Origin: Magicicada septendecula
Lineage: Eukaryota > Arthropoda > Insecta > Hemiptera > Cicadidae
Reading direction: 5' to 3'
Length of the DNA stretch: 64,000 bases
Assembly: GCA_034769895.1 (NCBI GenBank)
Contig: JAWRYS010001497.1
Span: 1 to 64,000, forward strand
The stretch's first letter is position 1. Every line of letters starts with the position of its first letter. The notes beneath the pieces are model-generated. The model did not search any database, was not told the DNA's origin, and saw only the letters and a program-made list of their open reading frames with translations. The position numbers were made by a program, and so were the translations under genes. This document shows, piece by piece, positions 23,252-35,130 of the stretch.

Positions 23252-23610
23252 ATATTATCACTCACAAGGAGATCATCAAATATTAAAATTCACAAAAACA
23301 CAAAACACACATATGTACAATAATAAAACCTATACAAGCGTCCGACACAGTGCACTGCGTGTGGCCCACTGGACTCTGAGCAAACGCGTGTCACCGTGTG
23401 TTATCTCATAATCGATTGTAGCGCGGTGTCATACAGCGGGTTTTAATTTGAAATTTAATTTATCGTTAAGTATGCCATCATGAGTAACTGGGTTATTATG
23501 TCCACTATAAATTTCAAATTCTTCCCATGCATCCATATAACGACCCTTATTACAATAATGTAAGGGTATTAAATTCGTGTTAAAATTCGTGTACGAATGG
23601 TTGCATGTAA
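23252..23610 (-). other. 3' untranslated region of the minus-strand PLE
   Basis: Non-coding sequence between the GIY-YIG end and the hammerhead motif, less AT-rich near 23340-23430. A 3' region ending in a hammerhead-bearing pseudo-LTR is typical of Penelope-like elements. Confidence 0.5.
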
Positions 23611-24125
23611 TTAAATGTCTTGTGAAATGAGATTTATATTATCTATAGAAACACCTTTATTGATGAAATTATGTGGAGTGTGTTCCCGAAACCATTTAAT
23701 AAAAGGTCTCCCCGTTTGACCAATATAGAAACAGTCACAATCATTACAAATCAATTTATATACACCCGTCCTTGACTCTAGTTGTGTGTGAACAGCCTGG
23801 CGAACCGAATTCCAAAGGCTATTATTGGTTTTAAAAATGGTGGTGAAACCAAGCCTATTAATAACAGACGTTAGAATTTTGGGCATTATCTCCGTGTATG
23901 TGGTTTAGATGTACTTATTTTTGGTTTTTATATTATTTATTTATTTTGATTTCTTAGCCTTGTGTTTCCTAAGAATGTTATCCACCATCCGGCAATCATA
24001 ACCATTAGCAGCAGCAATATGTTTAATTGTATTTAATTCATCATTAAAATCGTTAGCGTCAAGGGGGACACTCAAAAGCCTGTGTACGAAACTATTATAT
24101 TCCACCACCCATATTCGCAAAAAGT
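23611..24125 (-). pseudogene. Penelope-like element: RT C-terminus plus GIY-YIG endonuclease, broken
   Basis: Two minus-strand open segments lie in the same frame, separated by stops near 23941 and 23913. The upstream segment (to about 24125) reads as the end of a PLE reverse transcriptase, with SFVHRLLSVPL, an ANGY motif and a basic KHKAKKSK tail. The downstream segment (23611-23886) holds the GIY-YIG nuclease start: GVYKLICNDCDCFYIGQTGR, then a conserved REH. PLEs use this nuclease and RT for target-primed insertion. The 5' part of RT is missing: homology stops near 24125, where an unrelated plus-strand ORF begins. This is a 5'-truncated, inactive copy. Confidence 0.85.
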
Positions 24126-24139
24126 AGCAGCTACAATGG

Positions 24140-25721
24140 ATGACAACATTGTTTAAAAAATTCAGCAGAGAGATGGAATACATTGAGAAAGATACCACGG
24201 ATCACGAACGAGCACAGATGAGTCGTGCAAATGCAATGGGAACACCAAACGACAAGATGACATTGAGAGATATTTATGATGAAATGTGGAAGTTAGAAAC
24301 CAAGTATAACAAAGAAGAGACTATAGGGACAGCCCACGAAGAAGACGATAACCAAGGGGAAAGAATGACTGAAGAAGATTGGGAAAGATGGGATGAAAAC
24401 TGCACACAGATGAAAAACGAAAGAACTAAGGGAAAAACGCAGAATTAAGGGAATGGATAAGAGTCATGTTTGAACTATCCAGAGAAGATATGTGTAATTG
24501 GAGGAAGGAACATAATCAAATAGAAGAGTTCGACGAAATACCAAATAATAAAAACTTGGAACAATCAAACGTTCAATTACAAAAATAAATAGTCAAGGAC
24601 GTGAAAGTGAAGCAACAGAAGAAAATGCCAGAACCCACACAACAGGAAGAAGCCAGAGGAGGCATGGATTTACAACAATTCTGGGAGCTGATTAAAGGAA
24701 GATTAGACAAGTATGGGGAGAATCTAAACCAAATGAGGGAGGAATCTAACGAGAATATCAGAAAGTTAAGTGAAACAATGGATAGGGGTTTCACACAACT
24801 GAATGAAACACTAAACAACGTTTCTGGAGGTAGTAATGAAAAAATAAAAAATAAAGAAGACCCAAGTACATTGTTACCTCAGAATAAGAGTAACAAAAAC
24901 CAAGAGAATCTCCAAACCATTGAAAGGAAGACTAAGAAGAGGCGTCAAAGAAAACTAACCAATACCAGAGAAGAATTAGAGATGGTGAAGAACGGACTAC
25001 TTGAGATGTTTAATCTACCAATTACCAACCACATGGAAATGAAGAATTTTATGGAATGTAGGAGAACTCTGAAGGAAATTCTAGGAGGGATCAACAATCA
25101 ACCAGTGAATAAAAACTTCAGCAAACCTATCTTTAGATGGAGGATACCCAAAGTTGAAAAGCATCACTACAAAACAATGAATGACCAATTAAGAAAGTCT
25201 ATAAGAAAAGGGAAATTATCAACCCAAAATCAACAAAATCAACCAATATCAAGGAGAAAATCAACGACGGAGATATGATTAACATCATTGAGTAATAAAC
25301 AACATCATCAAGTGATTGCGGTAGGCACTGATGCCAAGGAACACATGGTATTAGAAGAATGGCAGTACCAGGTGGAAGAGACATATATCACACGGACAGA
25401 AACAACTATGCACACCAGAGCAGTCCGAACAACGGAGGTAACTCACGTCATCATGGACCATGGATAAACCAGGTACAGATAAACACTGGAATATGGGACT
25501 GATTTCCTGATTACCGACCAAGCCAACATCCAGAATAAATGTTCAAACATCTAACATTTGAAGGAGTAGAGAAGAAAGACAACAAAGAGTGTAACATACA
25601 AGAGAAGGCAATAATAATGAAAGAAAAGGGGAAGATCACCTTACAAAAAGGTATAAATAACAAGGTCCTATGTATAATAATATGTATGACCGTACACTAT
25701 CACAAAAGACAAGGGCAATAA
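24140..25721 (+). pseudogene. Unrecognised broken ORF, highly charged and coiled-coil-like
   Basis: Three frames join into about 450-500 residues. Frame one covers 24140 to about 24441; frame two covers 24442-25278 with one stop near 24584; frame three runs from about 25338 to 25721 with stops near 25500 and 25536. The product is rich in Glu, Lys, Asn and Gln. It has heptad-like stretches (near 24700-24830) and a basic KKRRQRK patch near 24930. A Gly/Asn/His-rich patch lies near 25370-25480. There is no zinc knuckle, RT or nuclease motif. The A-rich composition and a charged ORF before long non-coding DNA suggest a Gag/ORF1-like protein of a retroelement, but I do not recognise the family. 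It abuts the truncated PLE on the opposite strand. Confidence 0.45.
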
Positions 25722-26977
25722 CACTTACGAAATTACTAACCCCATCTTTAAGAAAATAAAAGGGGTCTACAATCAGGCATCAATTAAAAAATATTATGAC
25801 AGCCAAACTTGACTGAAAAAACTTAAGATGGAAAAACCAACCAGGTTACATTGAATAAAAGGAAATAATAATACAAACAAATAAGTTTGCTAATAAGTAA
25901 TAAAGAAAAGTATAAAAATGAATTTCAAAATTCAAAAAAGTTCTGTAAGGACAGATTACACAAATATTTCGAGAATATTTTAGACCAATTATAAAATAGA
26001 GAAATAAAGTTACCAAGAATCCACATAAAGTAAGAAACACAAACTTACTATAATATTTGAATAAAAAATAATAATAAGGGAGTGAAGTTACAGAACATTC
26101 CTAACAAAATAAGATTAAGTTACAATAACCTTTAGCCAAAATATGAGGCATAAAAAAGCAAAACATACTATAAAGGAATAAGCTACTAAAATTCCTAACT
26201 AGTAAGAACCACTAACTTACTATGATATTTAAAAAAAAAAAAAGTATCAATCAAAATGATCAACTTTCACAATTTCACAACTATTTAGAAAAATATGGGA
26301 AGTAAAATTAAACAAGCCAATGATCAAAAAACGAAAATAAAATAAACATTCTAAGAGTTATAATATGAAATGAGATGAAACAAAGAGTAATTAAAAATAT
26401 GAATTGTATCAATGAAAAGCAATGCTTCAAGTATTATCAAGTAGTATCTATAAAGAAAGATGAAAAAATATATGACTCGAACTGAGCAATAATGAAATAC
26501 TAAAGTAAAAGAGTCCCAACAAATGTTATGATTATTATTATTATGTTGAGTCACGAGATGACCGTATTGAAGATTCATTAATTGAGATTAACTGTTGAAT
26601 AAGTCCAGCAATCATTTAACTGAGCAGGGATGATGTTCCCCTGATCTCAGAATAAGAGTAGTTTTGAACGACGGAGTTAGGTAAGCCAATAGAGCCCATC
26701 CGAATCGATTGCAGCTACAAAGTAGACATAGTTAGGGAAAATAAGATTTATAGGGAATAATTTATAATAAAAAATAAAAAAATCAATAAGCCAGTTCGTA
26801 ATAAGAGTAAATATTGAAGAAAAGAATCAGAAGAAAGGAAATAAAAGATACAGAATTAAGCATACAAAATGAATGAGAAGCAGGAGAATTGAAGAAGAAA
26901 ATGATACAATACAATTGATAATTTCATCAAACTTCGAATCACGTTTTATAAAATGATCAATTTTGGTGGAAGGGCAT
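25722..26977. other. A-rich non-coding, unassigned
   Basis: Strongly A-rich on the plus strand, without ORFs or recognised repeats. It may be the remainder of the element that carried the ORF at 24140-25721. Confidence 0.4.
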
Positions 26978-27250
26978 TATATAACATCGCCAAATTCAGA
27001 TCAGTTTTGATAACAATAAGTATGTATAAAAAATGCTAAATAATACTATATTTTAATAAATAAATAATGTGGAGAGTAAAAAATATATAAAAGGTAATAA
27101 AGAAAGAAGGAGAAAGAGTAACAAACCAAAAGTGATTAATAAAGAAACTCAACTACTAGACTGACAGACGAACGACCTTGACTCAACCCAAGAGATTGGC
27201 CAGTTAAGTAACCTAAATAAAGTAAACAAGACGAGTGAAGGAGAAGAAAA
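26978..27250. repeat. Repeat R, copy 2, left part
   Basis: Nearly identical to 13868-14140 and interrupted in the A run by HINE-like element A. It resumes at 29801. Confidence 0.7.
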
Positions 27251-27409
27251 TATCGGTATGGAGAACCATACATGACTTCCATATTCTAAGATTTATATTT
27301 AAAATCATTTTCGAAATGAAATATTACCATAGAAACTACTTCTTTCTACTTACTGCTTCAGCCTTAACCACAGTACTTTGGTCACTAACGTATACCACCT
27401 CACGTTATC

Positions 27410-27476
27410 GCACTCGATTTTCACTGATGATGGAAGTCGATGGCATTGCCGAAATGTCTGGGTTTGTAGAAAACAT
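27410..27476 (+). ncRNA. Hammerhead ribozyme motif in copy A
   Basis: CTGATGA (27424-27430) is followed by a stem II region and GAAA (27451-27454), then TGTC. Stem I is formed by bases before CTGATGA and after GTC, with a distal TTTT/AAAA pairing. Here the base after GAAA is T instead of C, which weakens stem III, and stem II has mismatches. Probably a decayed copy. Confidence 0.5.
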
Positions 27477-27557
27477 TGGACTACGGCCAAATATCCCTGG
27501 AAGGAATTTTAACAAAAACTACTTCTTTGTTGCCGATAACGTTGTACACATATATAT

Positions 27558-27899
27558 CAGTGGCGAAGTTACATGGAGGCAATTGAGGCAGTGCCTACCC
27601 TAAAAAATTCTGTAGAATAAAAATTATAAATACGTATGAACTACATAACGTAAAGATTATACATTGTTACTGCGACTGTCAAATTTATTAAACCGAAACG
27701 TGCTTTATTGAGCGACCGCTAGATGGTGACAGGTGAGATTCGGCATAGTTCGTTTAAAGCGAATGAGGCAACCTGAACTTGCCTCAGCGTTTTTTGTATA
27801 CATCGTATGTAAGCAATGTAGTGGTGTGATAGGGAAGTGAAGGGAGGGGGGATTGTCCCGCGCTGTACACATAGAGCGTTGAGGCATGCCTCACTTCTG
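27558..27899. mobile_element. hAT-like non-autonomous element or terminus
   Basis: It starts CAGTGGCGAAG, a typical hAT terminus. A candidate opposite end 'gaggcatgcctcacttctg' lies at 27881-27899 and inverts to CAGAAGTGAGGC. GAGGCA motifs occur near both ends. No 8-bp target duplication was found, so the right border is uncertain. Copies B and C lack it, so it was inserted into copy A. Confidence 0.4.
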
Positions 27900-28104
27900 T
27901 GGTTCAAACAGTTAAGTTAAAGCGCCTGTGTTGTTTCTAAGTGTTTATTTTATGCGGTTATTAAAAGTGTCACTGTTATTCTGCTGAACTAACAGATGAT
28001 CAAGATTGTTATTTGAATTATTTGTAACATTAAACATATATATATTGAAACTAATCAAGTTTAAAAATTTGAAGTTCAATCAGTTGTATTATTGTGTATG
28101 ACTA

Positions 28105-28335
28105 ATACAAGGATTGTTCAATAGAAACACGTATAGAGCTGTAAAGCATTTTTTATTCAACGATTTTAAAAGAAGTCTCCAATAACATTAAGACATGAGT
28201 TCCACTGTTGCGCTAACCTGTAGATTCCCTGCTAGTAAAATTCTTACGGCTGTTTGTGGAACCATTCGGTTACAGCAAACTCTACCTCAGCGTCCGATTT
28301 GAACCACCGTCCTTTTAGTGATTCCTTAAAAAAAA
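28105..28335 (-). pseudogene. mariner transposase C-terminal relic with terminal repeat
   Basis: On the minus strand, fragments resemble the mariner C-terminus: LKGRWF, then AVTEWFHKQP, a FY.GI block, and QQWNSCLNVIGDFF. They run from about 28330 down to 28165. The frame is interrupted by stops. The outer end at about 28105 reads TA-CAAGGATTGTTCAATAG, like a mariner terminal repeat with its TA target. The 5' part of the gene and the other end are missing. Confidence 0.55.
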
Positions 28336-28399
28336 TTTAAGATAAGATTTTTGCCTACCCATTCATTAACTACTAGCTTCGCCAGTAAGCAAATTGATG

Positions 28400-28640
28400 T
28401 CCATTTTTTCGGCTTGCACGCGTTATGTTGGTGTGGGTTTCGGCACTTTCCATTTAAAAAGCGTGCAAATGTAAGAAAATAAACATGAGTGAGGCCAGAA
28501 ATAACGTGAATTGTGTGTGTGTGTGTGTGTGTGTGTCTTACCTGCCTTTTTATTGCTGTAGGTATAATAATAAAATGGAAACGTAAACATTACATAACTG
28601 AGATATGCTTACCTGCCACGAACGATATAATATTTTATAC
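28400..28640 (+). repeat. Internal module shared by HINE-like copies A and B
   Basis: The segment 'ttcggcttgcacgcgttatg' to about 28640 recurs at about 30918-31130 in copy B. It includes a (GT)n tract at 28512-28536. Unknown function. In copy B a short frame reads through it (30780-31076) without known motifs. Confidence 0.55.
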
Positions 28641-28829
28641 ATGGAGGAGTTCAGTGACATACACACGTACAGAAGAATTATATATATAAAGATATTAACT
28701 CATACATAATTTACATTAAAATGAAAAATTTATAATTTTATTGCCTGGCAACAAAATTATTTTATTTTTAACAATTACCATTGTTTCAAAAAGTTTAAAT
28801 GAATTTTCAAGTACTTTACTCTTGTTAAA

Positions 28830-29625
28830 ACGTAAAAGGTTGCAGGTAAACTACCCCTTCCCCTTAACCGATCTTCACCAAAATCGGAAGTCCTTAAGAA
28901 CTCTACAATTCAGGGACGTATGGAAAAAATTTTTGATTCTGTTTGAATTTGCGGCTGTTATCGTTTGCCATAGAAAATACGCTTGATAAAAAAACGTTGC
29001 AGGTAAACTACCCCTTCCCCTTAACCGATCTTCACCAAAATCTAAAGTCCTTGAGACCTCTACAACTCAGGGACATATGCAAAAAATTATTTGATTCTGT
29101 TTGAATTTGCGGCTGTTATCGTTTGCCATAGAAAATACCCTTGTTAAAAAAACGTTGCAGGTAAACTACCCCTTTCCCTTAACCGATCTTTACCAAAAAC
29201 AGTAGGTCTTGCGAACTCTAGACTTTAGGGCTGTATGCAAATAATCTTTTGATTCTGTTTGAATTTGCGGCTGTTATCGTTTTCCATAAGAAATACCCTT
29301 GTTAAAACATAAAACGTTACAGGTAAACTACCCCTTTCCCTTAACCGATCTTCACCAAAAACAACAGGTCTTGAGAACTCTACAATTCAGGACTGTAGAC
29401 GAAACATTATTTAATTCTGTTTGAATTTGCGGCTGTTATCGTTTGCCAAAAAAAAAAATTTCCCTTGATAAAAAAAACCGTTGCAGGTAAACTACCCCTT
29501 TCCCTCAACCGATCTTCACCAAAAACAACAGATCGTGAGAACTCTACAAATCAGGTCTGTATGCAAAAAATTATTTGATTCTGTTTGAATTTGCGGCAGT
29601 TATCGTTTGCAAAAAAAAAAAAATC
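28830..29625 (+). repeat. Central tandem array of copy A, five units of about 157-166 bp
   Basis: Each unit contains 'gttgcaggtaaactacccc', then 'ttaaccgatcttcaccaaaa', a 'ctctacaat' block and 'tttgaatttgcggctgttat'. Units start near 28838, 28996, 29153, 29314 and 29482. The array is followed by a CAGA/CACA-rich tract (about 29627-29682) and the conserved 3' end. Confidence 0.85.
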
Positions 29626-29800
29626 TACACACAGATAGACAGACACACAGACACACAGACAGACAGACACACACACAGACACTTTTCGGAAAACGACTTT
29701 TTTTCATGTTTTGAATGTAGTACAATCAGAATCTGCAATAATCTCGAACACGATTTTTTTTGCCATCACCATACTTCCATTCCTTAAGGAATATGGAAGT

Positions 29801-29889
29801 AAAATGAAAACCAAGAGAGAACAAACCCACGATGAAGAAAACAAAATGAAACACGTCAAGAAAACCCAGACAAGGAATAAAAAATAGAG
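29801..29889. repeat. Repeat R, copy 2, right part
   Basis: It resumes repeat R directly after element A and matches 14137-14226. Confidence 0.7.
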
Positions 29890-30224
29890 CCGGTTAAAAT
29901 GAAAATGAAACCGGTTAAGAACCAAAACAATTAATGAATGTTAGTAGTGATTGAATGACAATTGTAAATAGTCAGTAATAAAAAAGAATAGCGAAAAATA
30001 CACTAGCCAAAGTGTTAGGAATACATGTAATTTGTTAATAGAGAAAGACATGATATTAATAATTATATATAATATGTGTAGAGAAAGAGAGTAAAATAGT
30101 GAGAAGTAAACGGAAGTTAAACTAGTGAAAGTGAATTATCCTAAAGTGATATAATACAAAAAGAAACACTAAGTAAATTATAATGAACACAAAATAATTT
30201 AAAAAGTGTCAGTGATAAATAAAA
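29890..30224. other. A-rich non-coding
   Basis: No ORF and no recognised repeat. Similar in composition to 25722-26977 and 32860-34000. Confidence 0.4.
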
Positions 30225-30374
30225 TATCGGTATGGAGAACCATACATGACTTCCATATTCTAAGATTTACATTTAAAATCATTTTCGAAATGAAATATTA
30301 CCATAGAGACTACTTCTTTCTACTTACTGCTTCAGCCTTAACCACAGTACTGTGGTCACTAACCTCACGTTATC

Positions 30375-30441
30375 GCACTCGATTTTCACTGATGATGGAA
30401 GTCGATGGCATTGCCGAAACGTCTGGTTTTGTAGAAAACAT
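30375..30441 (+). ncRNA. Hammerhead ribozyme motif in copy B (core intact)
   Basis: CTGATGA (30389-30395), GAAA (30416-30419) and CGTC (30420-30423) are all present. Stem I: the three bases before CTGATGA pair with the TGG after GTC, then an internal loop, then TTTT with AAAA. Stem II is weakened (GGAAG against ATTGCC, with an internal mismatch). This type I layout with a minimal stem III is the one known from Penelope-like elements. Confidence 0.55.
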
Positions 30442-31133
30442 TGGACTACGGCCAAATATCCCGGGAAGCAATTTTAACAAAAACTACTTCTTTGTTGCCG
30501 ATAACGTTGTACACATATATATTAAAAATATGCATAAAATTAATGGCTTGTATAAGTTAATGATTGATCTCCATTAAGTAGTGCTCAAGTTTCCAAAGTT
30601 TTAATATTATGACGTCCGTAATTAAAACATCAGAGCAGGTTTAGTGTGTATGAGGGTTCACCGTGGACAAAAATTTTCAACATTTCCTATTGAGCGTTGC
30701 TTAGAATAAATCTGCGAATCTACAGTGTACGTTTCACAGAACAAACACGCGGAAAAGAAGGAGCGCTCCGAAGTCACTCATGGACCCTCAGCATCTTGCA
30801 GAGGGTTCATTCCCTAAAGACGAAAAGTCTGTCTATGAATCGTTCCTCTGTAAACACGTGCAGTTACACTGCCCAGCGATCCACAGGAAGCAAATCGCTA
30901 TCCACGCTGGACACTTTTTCGGCTTGCATGCGTTATGTTGGTATGGGTTCGGCACTTTCAAACCGTGCAAATGTAAGAAAATAAACATGAATGAGGCCAG
31001 AAATAACGCGAATTGTGTGTGTGTGTCTTCCCTGCCTTTTTATTACGGTGGTGATAATAATAAAATGGAAACGTAAACAGTACATAACTGAGATATGCTT
31101 GCCTGCCACGCACGATATATTTTCTCTTATACA

Positions 31134-31795
31134 TGACTAGCAGAATACCCGTGCTTCGCTACGGAGTTTCACGTTGTACGTAATGAAAATGTTAGTTTAA
31201 TTAATAAAGTTTAATTAAAGTAGGCTTCTTAAAAATAAATAGCTGTTGCCCACAACTTCGTTCGCGTGGTCTTCAATTTAATGCGATAATATATTTAGAA
31301 CAGAATCTATTCTATTGGGTTGCCATAGTAACCAGATCTAATAGTTTTTTAAGACCGCAAAGGACCCCCCAGAGGATCGTATCGAAAAAAACACCTATCC
31401 TATGTTCGTTCTCCCGTTGCGTAAAATATTTGTGCCAAGTTTGGTTGAAATCGGTACAGTGGTTTAGGAGGAGATGTGGAAGAAACCTTCGCGGACGTGC
31501 GCACAACAACTCACCGAAGTTTCATCGCAATCGGATGAATGGTATAGGAACGCATACGGGACAAACAAAGAAACATTCATTTTTATATATAAGATGTAAA
31601 CTATACCACTTACTTGACATAAACCGTGATAGCTAAGCTAATGTACAACATATATGTATTAATTATACACATAAATGTTCCTCGATAGACACTCTATCTA
31701 TTGGCGAAAACTTGAATAAAATCCGTTCAGTACTTCCTGAGATTAGCGATTTCAAACACAGAGAGAAAACGGACCGACTTTACTTTATACTATGT
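31134..31795 (+). mobile_element. Nested SINE- or RTE-tail-like repeat inside copy B
   Basis: It interrupts the A/B shared sequence, which in copy A runs on without it. It begins 'actagcagaatacccgtgct' and 'cgcttcgctacgg'-style sequence. It contains 'ttcgttcgcgtgg' near 31258 and 'aagtttcatcgcaatcgg' near 31517, and ends near 'ttcagtacttcctgagatta'. These blocks resemble widespread insect retroposon 3' regions, from memory. No ORF of substance. Confidence 0.45.
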
Positions 31796-31919
31796 ACAGA
31801 TTTACATTAAAATGAAAAAATTATAATTTTATTGCCTGGCAACAAAATTATTTTATTTTTAACAATTACCATTGTTTGAAAAAGTTTAAATGAATTTTCA
31901 AGTACTTTACTCTTGTTAA

Positions 31920-32715
31920 AACGTAAAAGGTTGCAGGTAAACTACCCCTTCCCCTTAACCGATTTTCACCAAAATCAAAAGGCCTTGAGTCCTCTACAAT
32001 TCAGTGACGTATGCAAAAAATTATTTGATTCTGTTTGAATTTGCGGCAGTTACCGTTCGTCATAGAAAATACGCTTGATAAAAAAACGTTGCAGGTAAAC
32101 TACCCCTTCCCCTTAACCGATCTTTACCAAAACCAATAGGTCTTGCGTACTCTACAAATCACGGCTGTATGCAAAAAATTATTTTATTCTGTTTGAATTT
32201 GCGGCTGTTATCGTTTGCCATAGAAAATAACCTTGATAAAAAAACGCTGCAGGTAAACTACCCCTTCCCCTTAACCGATCTTCAACAAAAACAATAGGTC
32301 TTGAGAACTCTGCAATTTAGGGCTGTATGCAAATAATCTTTTGATTCTGTTTGAATTTGCGGCTGTTATCGTTTGCCATAGAAAATACCCTTGTTAAAAC
32401 ATAAAACGTTGCAGGTAAACTACCCTTTTCCCTTAACCGATCTTTACCAAAAACCACAGATCTTGAGAACTCTACAATTCAGTGCTGTATACGAAACATT
32501 ATTTAATTCTGTTTGAATTTGCGGCTGTTATCGTTTGCCAAAAAAAAATTTCCCTTGATAAAAAAAAACCGTTGCAGGTAAACTACCCCTTTCCCTCAAC
32601 CGATCTTCACCAAAAACAATAGGCCGTGAGTAGTCTACAAATTCAGGACTGTATGCAAAACATTATTTGATTCTGTTTGAATTTGCGGCAGTTATCGTTT
32701 GCCATAGAAAAAAAT
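31920..32715 (+). repeat. Central tandem array of copy B, five units of about 160 bp
   Basis: Same unit as in copy A, with starts near 31930, 32088, 32250, 32409 and 32571. It is followed by a short CAGA-rich tract and the conserved terminal sequence. Confidence 0.85.
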
Positions 32716-32859
32716 CTACACACAGATAGACACACAGACACTTTTCAGAAAACGACTTTTTTTCATGTTTTGAGTGTAGTAGAATCAGAATCTGCAATAA
32801 TCTCGAACACGATTTTCTTTGCCATCACCATACTTCCATTTCTTAAGGAATATGGAAGT

Positions 32860-34640
32860 AATAAAAATATGGTCTGTAATAAAAATAGTAAGAGTAGAGA
32901 AGGCTAAGATAAAGACTTAGTAAAATAACCAATGTTTAAGATTTAAGAGTGAACAATAACATTTAATAAAGTTATTAAGAATAATATTTAGAATAGAACA
33001 TTGATTCAGTAATAATGAACACTAAAGAGTGATATTAACTGTAATGATTATGAAATAATATTGTTATAGAACTTAAGAATGTATTGTAGAATTTAATGGT
33101 GAGAATCACAAGAAAAAGTAATAAGATGATGTTAACATGGAAGGGAAAGCAAAGAGCCTTAGAAAATAAGTATGTAATAACCTTAAGTAAATACCCATGT
33201 TATAAGGGGAGAGTAATGAAGTAAGTTCAATAGAGGTGAGATTGGTTATCACCCGAACAATAAATAAGAAGTAATGAATTTACACACATATTAAATAATA
33301 AGTGTTGATTAATTGTATAAACAATTGTTTATGAATAGGAGATGGATTGGGTAATTATCCCAAACATAAACCTAAATGTTATATGTTATATGATAAATAA
33401 ATAGTAATTAATAGCCATATTATTGACATTGGCAGAGTACTTAAAATAAGGAAAGAAAACAATGTTTGAATTATAAAAGAGAAAACTGTTAGTAAATAAT
33501 TAGCAAGAAATATTGAATAACACAGTTGTTACATACAGAGATCACAAAAAGACTAAATTAAAACACCTCCATAGATAATAAACTTAATTATAAATAACGA
33601 AATCATGATCTAGGACAAAATGAAATATAATGTGTATGAAACAATCAAAAACCAGTAATGGCTACGTAGACTTGAAACAGGCCTAACGGTCAAACATAAA
33701 CAAATACTAATTGTATGAAAATAACCAAGTAATTAACAAATCCAAGGTTACTAATTAACCAGGGATGAATGGTAAATACTGTTAAAAACAAAATATTAAA
33801 ATAAGGAATTATATAAACAGAGAAATGTAATGAGTAAGTATTAAATTAATTGTAAACTTAGAAAACATGAAAAACCCAATATTGTGGGATACCAAAATAA
33901 TCTTTGTGAGAAAATACAAATGACAGTGCTAATAATTAATAACTAAGCAGGAATATAAGAGAAGGAAGGAAGTCAGAAGATATAGGAAGATTTGAAAAGA
34001 ATTCAAATTTTGGTAACAATGGATTCATATCAAGCTCGCCCAATCAGAATAATGGTGTAACCATGGAAACGACGGTTTGAAGAGGTAATTACCGTTGAAT
34101 ATATTTACTCAGAAAGTGACGCTCAAGAAAAACGGAAGCCAGAATTCAGAACAACATATTTTCTTATTTAAAATGTTTTGAAAGTAAATTAACTTGTCAA
34201 AATTGAACGAGAAGGAGTCTGACGACTACTGAACACAATTACCTGATGGAGAAGACGTTTATTTCAAGACGAAGTGAATAAATAAATAAAAAACTTGGAA
34301 AAATATGCCCGAAGCCCGAATAAATGAAAAATGAATTATATTGCAGCCACATCCCTTCCTTCCCGACCAACAGAGTAATCACATGCTACAAAGCTGTTAA
34401 GTATCAATTAAATTATCTCAACTTCCGAAATAACGCACTCTGAATATTTCTCACTATATTTTGAAATACCACTGAATCAGTTTTATTCTCTTTCAAAGAT
34501 TAAATCAGAATATTAAGACACTGAAAATTTGTTAAATTATAAAACTAACCTAGTATTAATGTACAACTTTTAAACCACTTGTACTACACTTCAACAAACC
34601 ATTTATCATTACACGTTACAATACTTAAGTAGAAACATTG
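32860..34640. other. A-rich non-coding, unassigned
   Basis: No ORF above background and no recognised element. Less A-rich after 34010. It may include the upstream part of the LTR suggested by the end at 35111. Confidence 0.4.
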
Positions 34641-35130
34641 TAAGGTTGTGTATTTTTATTATTGTAATTGCATCTGAGCATTTTAACGTGATCAAAAGAT
34701 CCCACAAAATTTGAACGTAAACATTTGTTGACCTATTTGGTAGAACGCCATACTGTGTGTGGGGTTACGTTCAAAATCGATTGTAAAACCCCTGTGAGAG
34801 GACGTCTCATAAAGAAATAACCGGTGCAAAATTATATAAAAAATCAATTATAGCTTGTGTCTGTGAAACAGTAATATAAAATCGCTAATAAATCAATACT
34901 GTGTATGTTAAAATGTGTTTTATTTTCATTAGGAAAGTGTATTCGCAAAAATATAGCGAATGTCTCTGACGTGATACCTAGCGCGCAAGCAGCGAATACT
35001 GTAACTGCCAGCTCGATTATACAAATCGAGAAAAGGCGGGACGAATTGAATCCTTCACACCGTTTGAGTAAATCGCTGATAAGAAGACAATTTTAATTGT
35101 TTTAAATAAACAATTTGGCGCCACCCGGGA
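34641..35130 (+). repeat. Possible LTR end with primer-binding site
   Basis: 'aaataaaCA' (to 35112) is followed by a 3-base spacer and TGGCGCCACCCGGGA (35116-35130), which starts with TGG as a tRNA-primed site should. This is the usual signature of a 5' LTR border. The left border was not found and no gag follows: a DNA element begins at 35376. The start coordinate is a placeholder. Confidence 0.35.

Larger units (their letters stand above)
27251..29800 (+). mobile_element. HINE/Helentron-like element, copy A, with hammerhead motif and tandem array
   Basis: Its borders are set by comparison with the empty site in repeat R. It begins TATCGGTATGGAGAACC and ends GGAATATGGAAGT inside an A run. 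A subterminal ACTTCCATATTC (about 27 bases in) is the inverse of the 3' terminal GAATATGGAAGT, which sits in a 3' hairpin. In the centre are five units of about 160 bases, then a CAGA-rich tract. Subterminal inverted repeats, central tandem repeats, a 3' stem-loop and insertion in an A/T run fit non-autonomous Helentrons (DINE/HINE type). There is no coding gene of its own. It also carries hAT-like and mariner pieces. Confidence 0.6.
30225..32859 (+). mobile_element. HINE/Helentron-like element, copy B, with hammerhead motif and tandem array
   Basis: Same start and end as copies A and C, in the same orientation. Flanking sequence on both sides is A-rich (left 'aaataaa', right 'aataaaaa'). It holds a hammerhead motif near the 5' end, the module shared with copy A, a nested repeat at 31134-31795, and five array units. 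A 98-residue frame at 30780-31076 has Cys/His residues but no recognised domain. Confidence 0.6.

Noticed and set aside
27235-27603. 123-residue ORF repeated at 30206-30577
   Set aside because: The shared protein is explained by the shared non-coding 5' region of the HINE-like element; the frame starts in different flanking DNA and copy C has deletions and stops.
29779-29800. Helitron CTRR-type 3' end
   Set aside because: The element ends in a hairpin and GGAAGT, not CTRR; the Helentron/HINE type fits better than a canonical Helitron.
30780-31076. 98-residue Cys/His-containing ORF as a gene
   Set aside because: No recognised domain, and in copy A the corresponding module is interrupted; kept only as a note under copy B.
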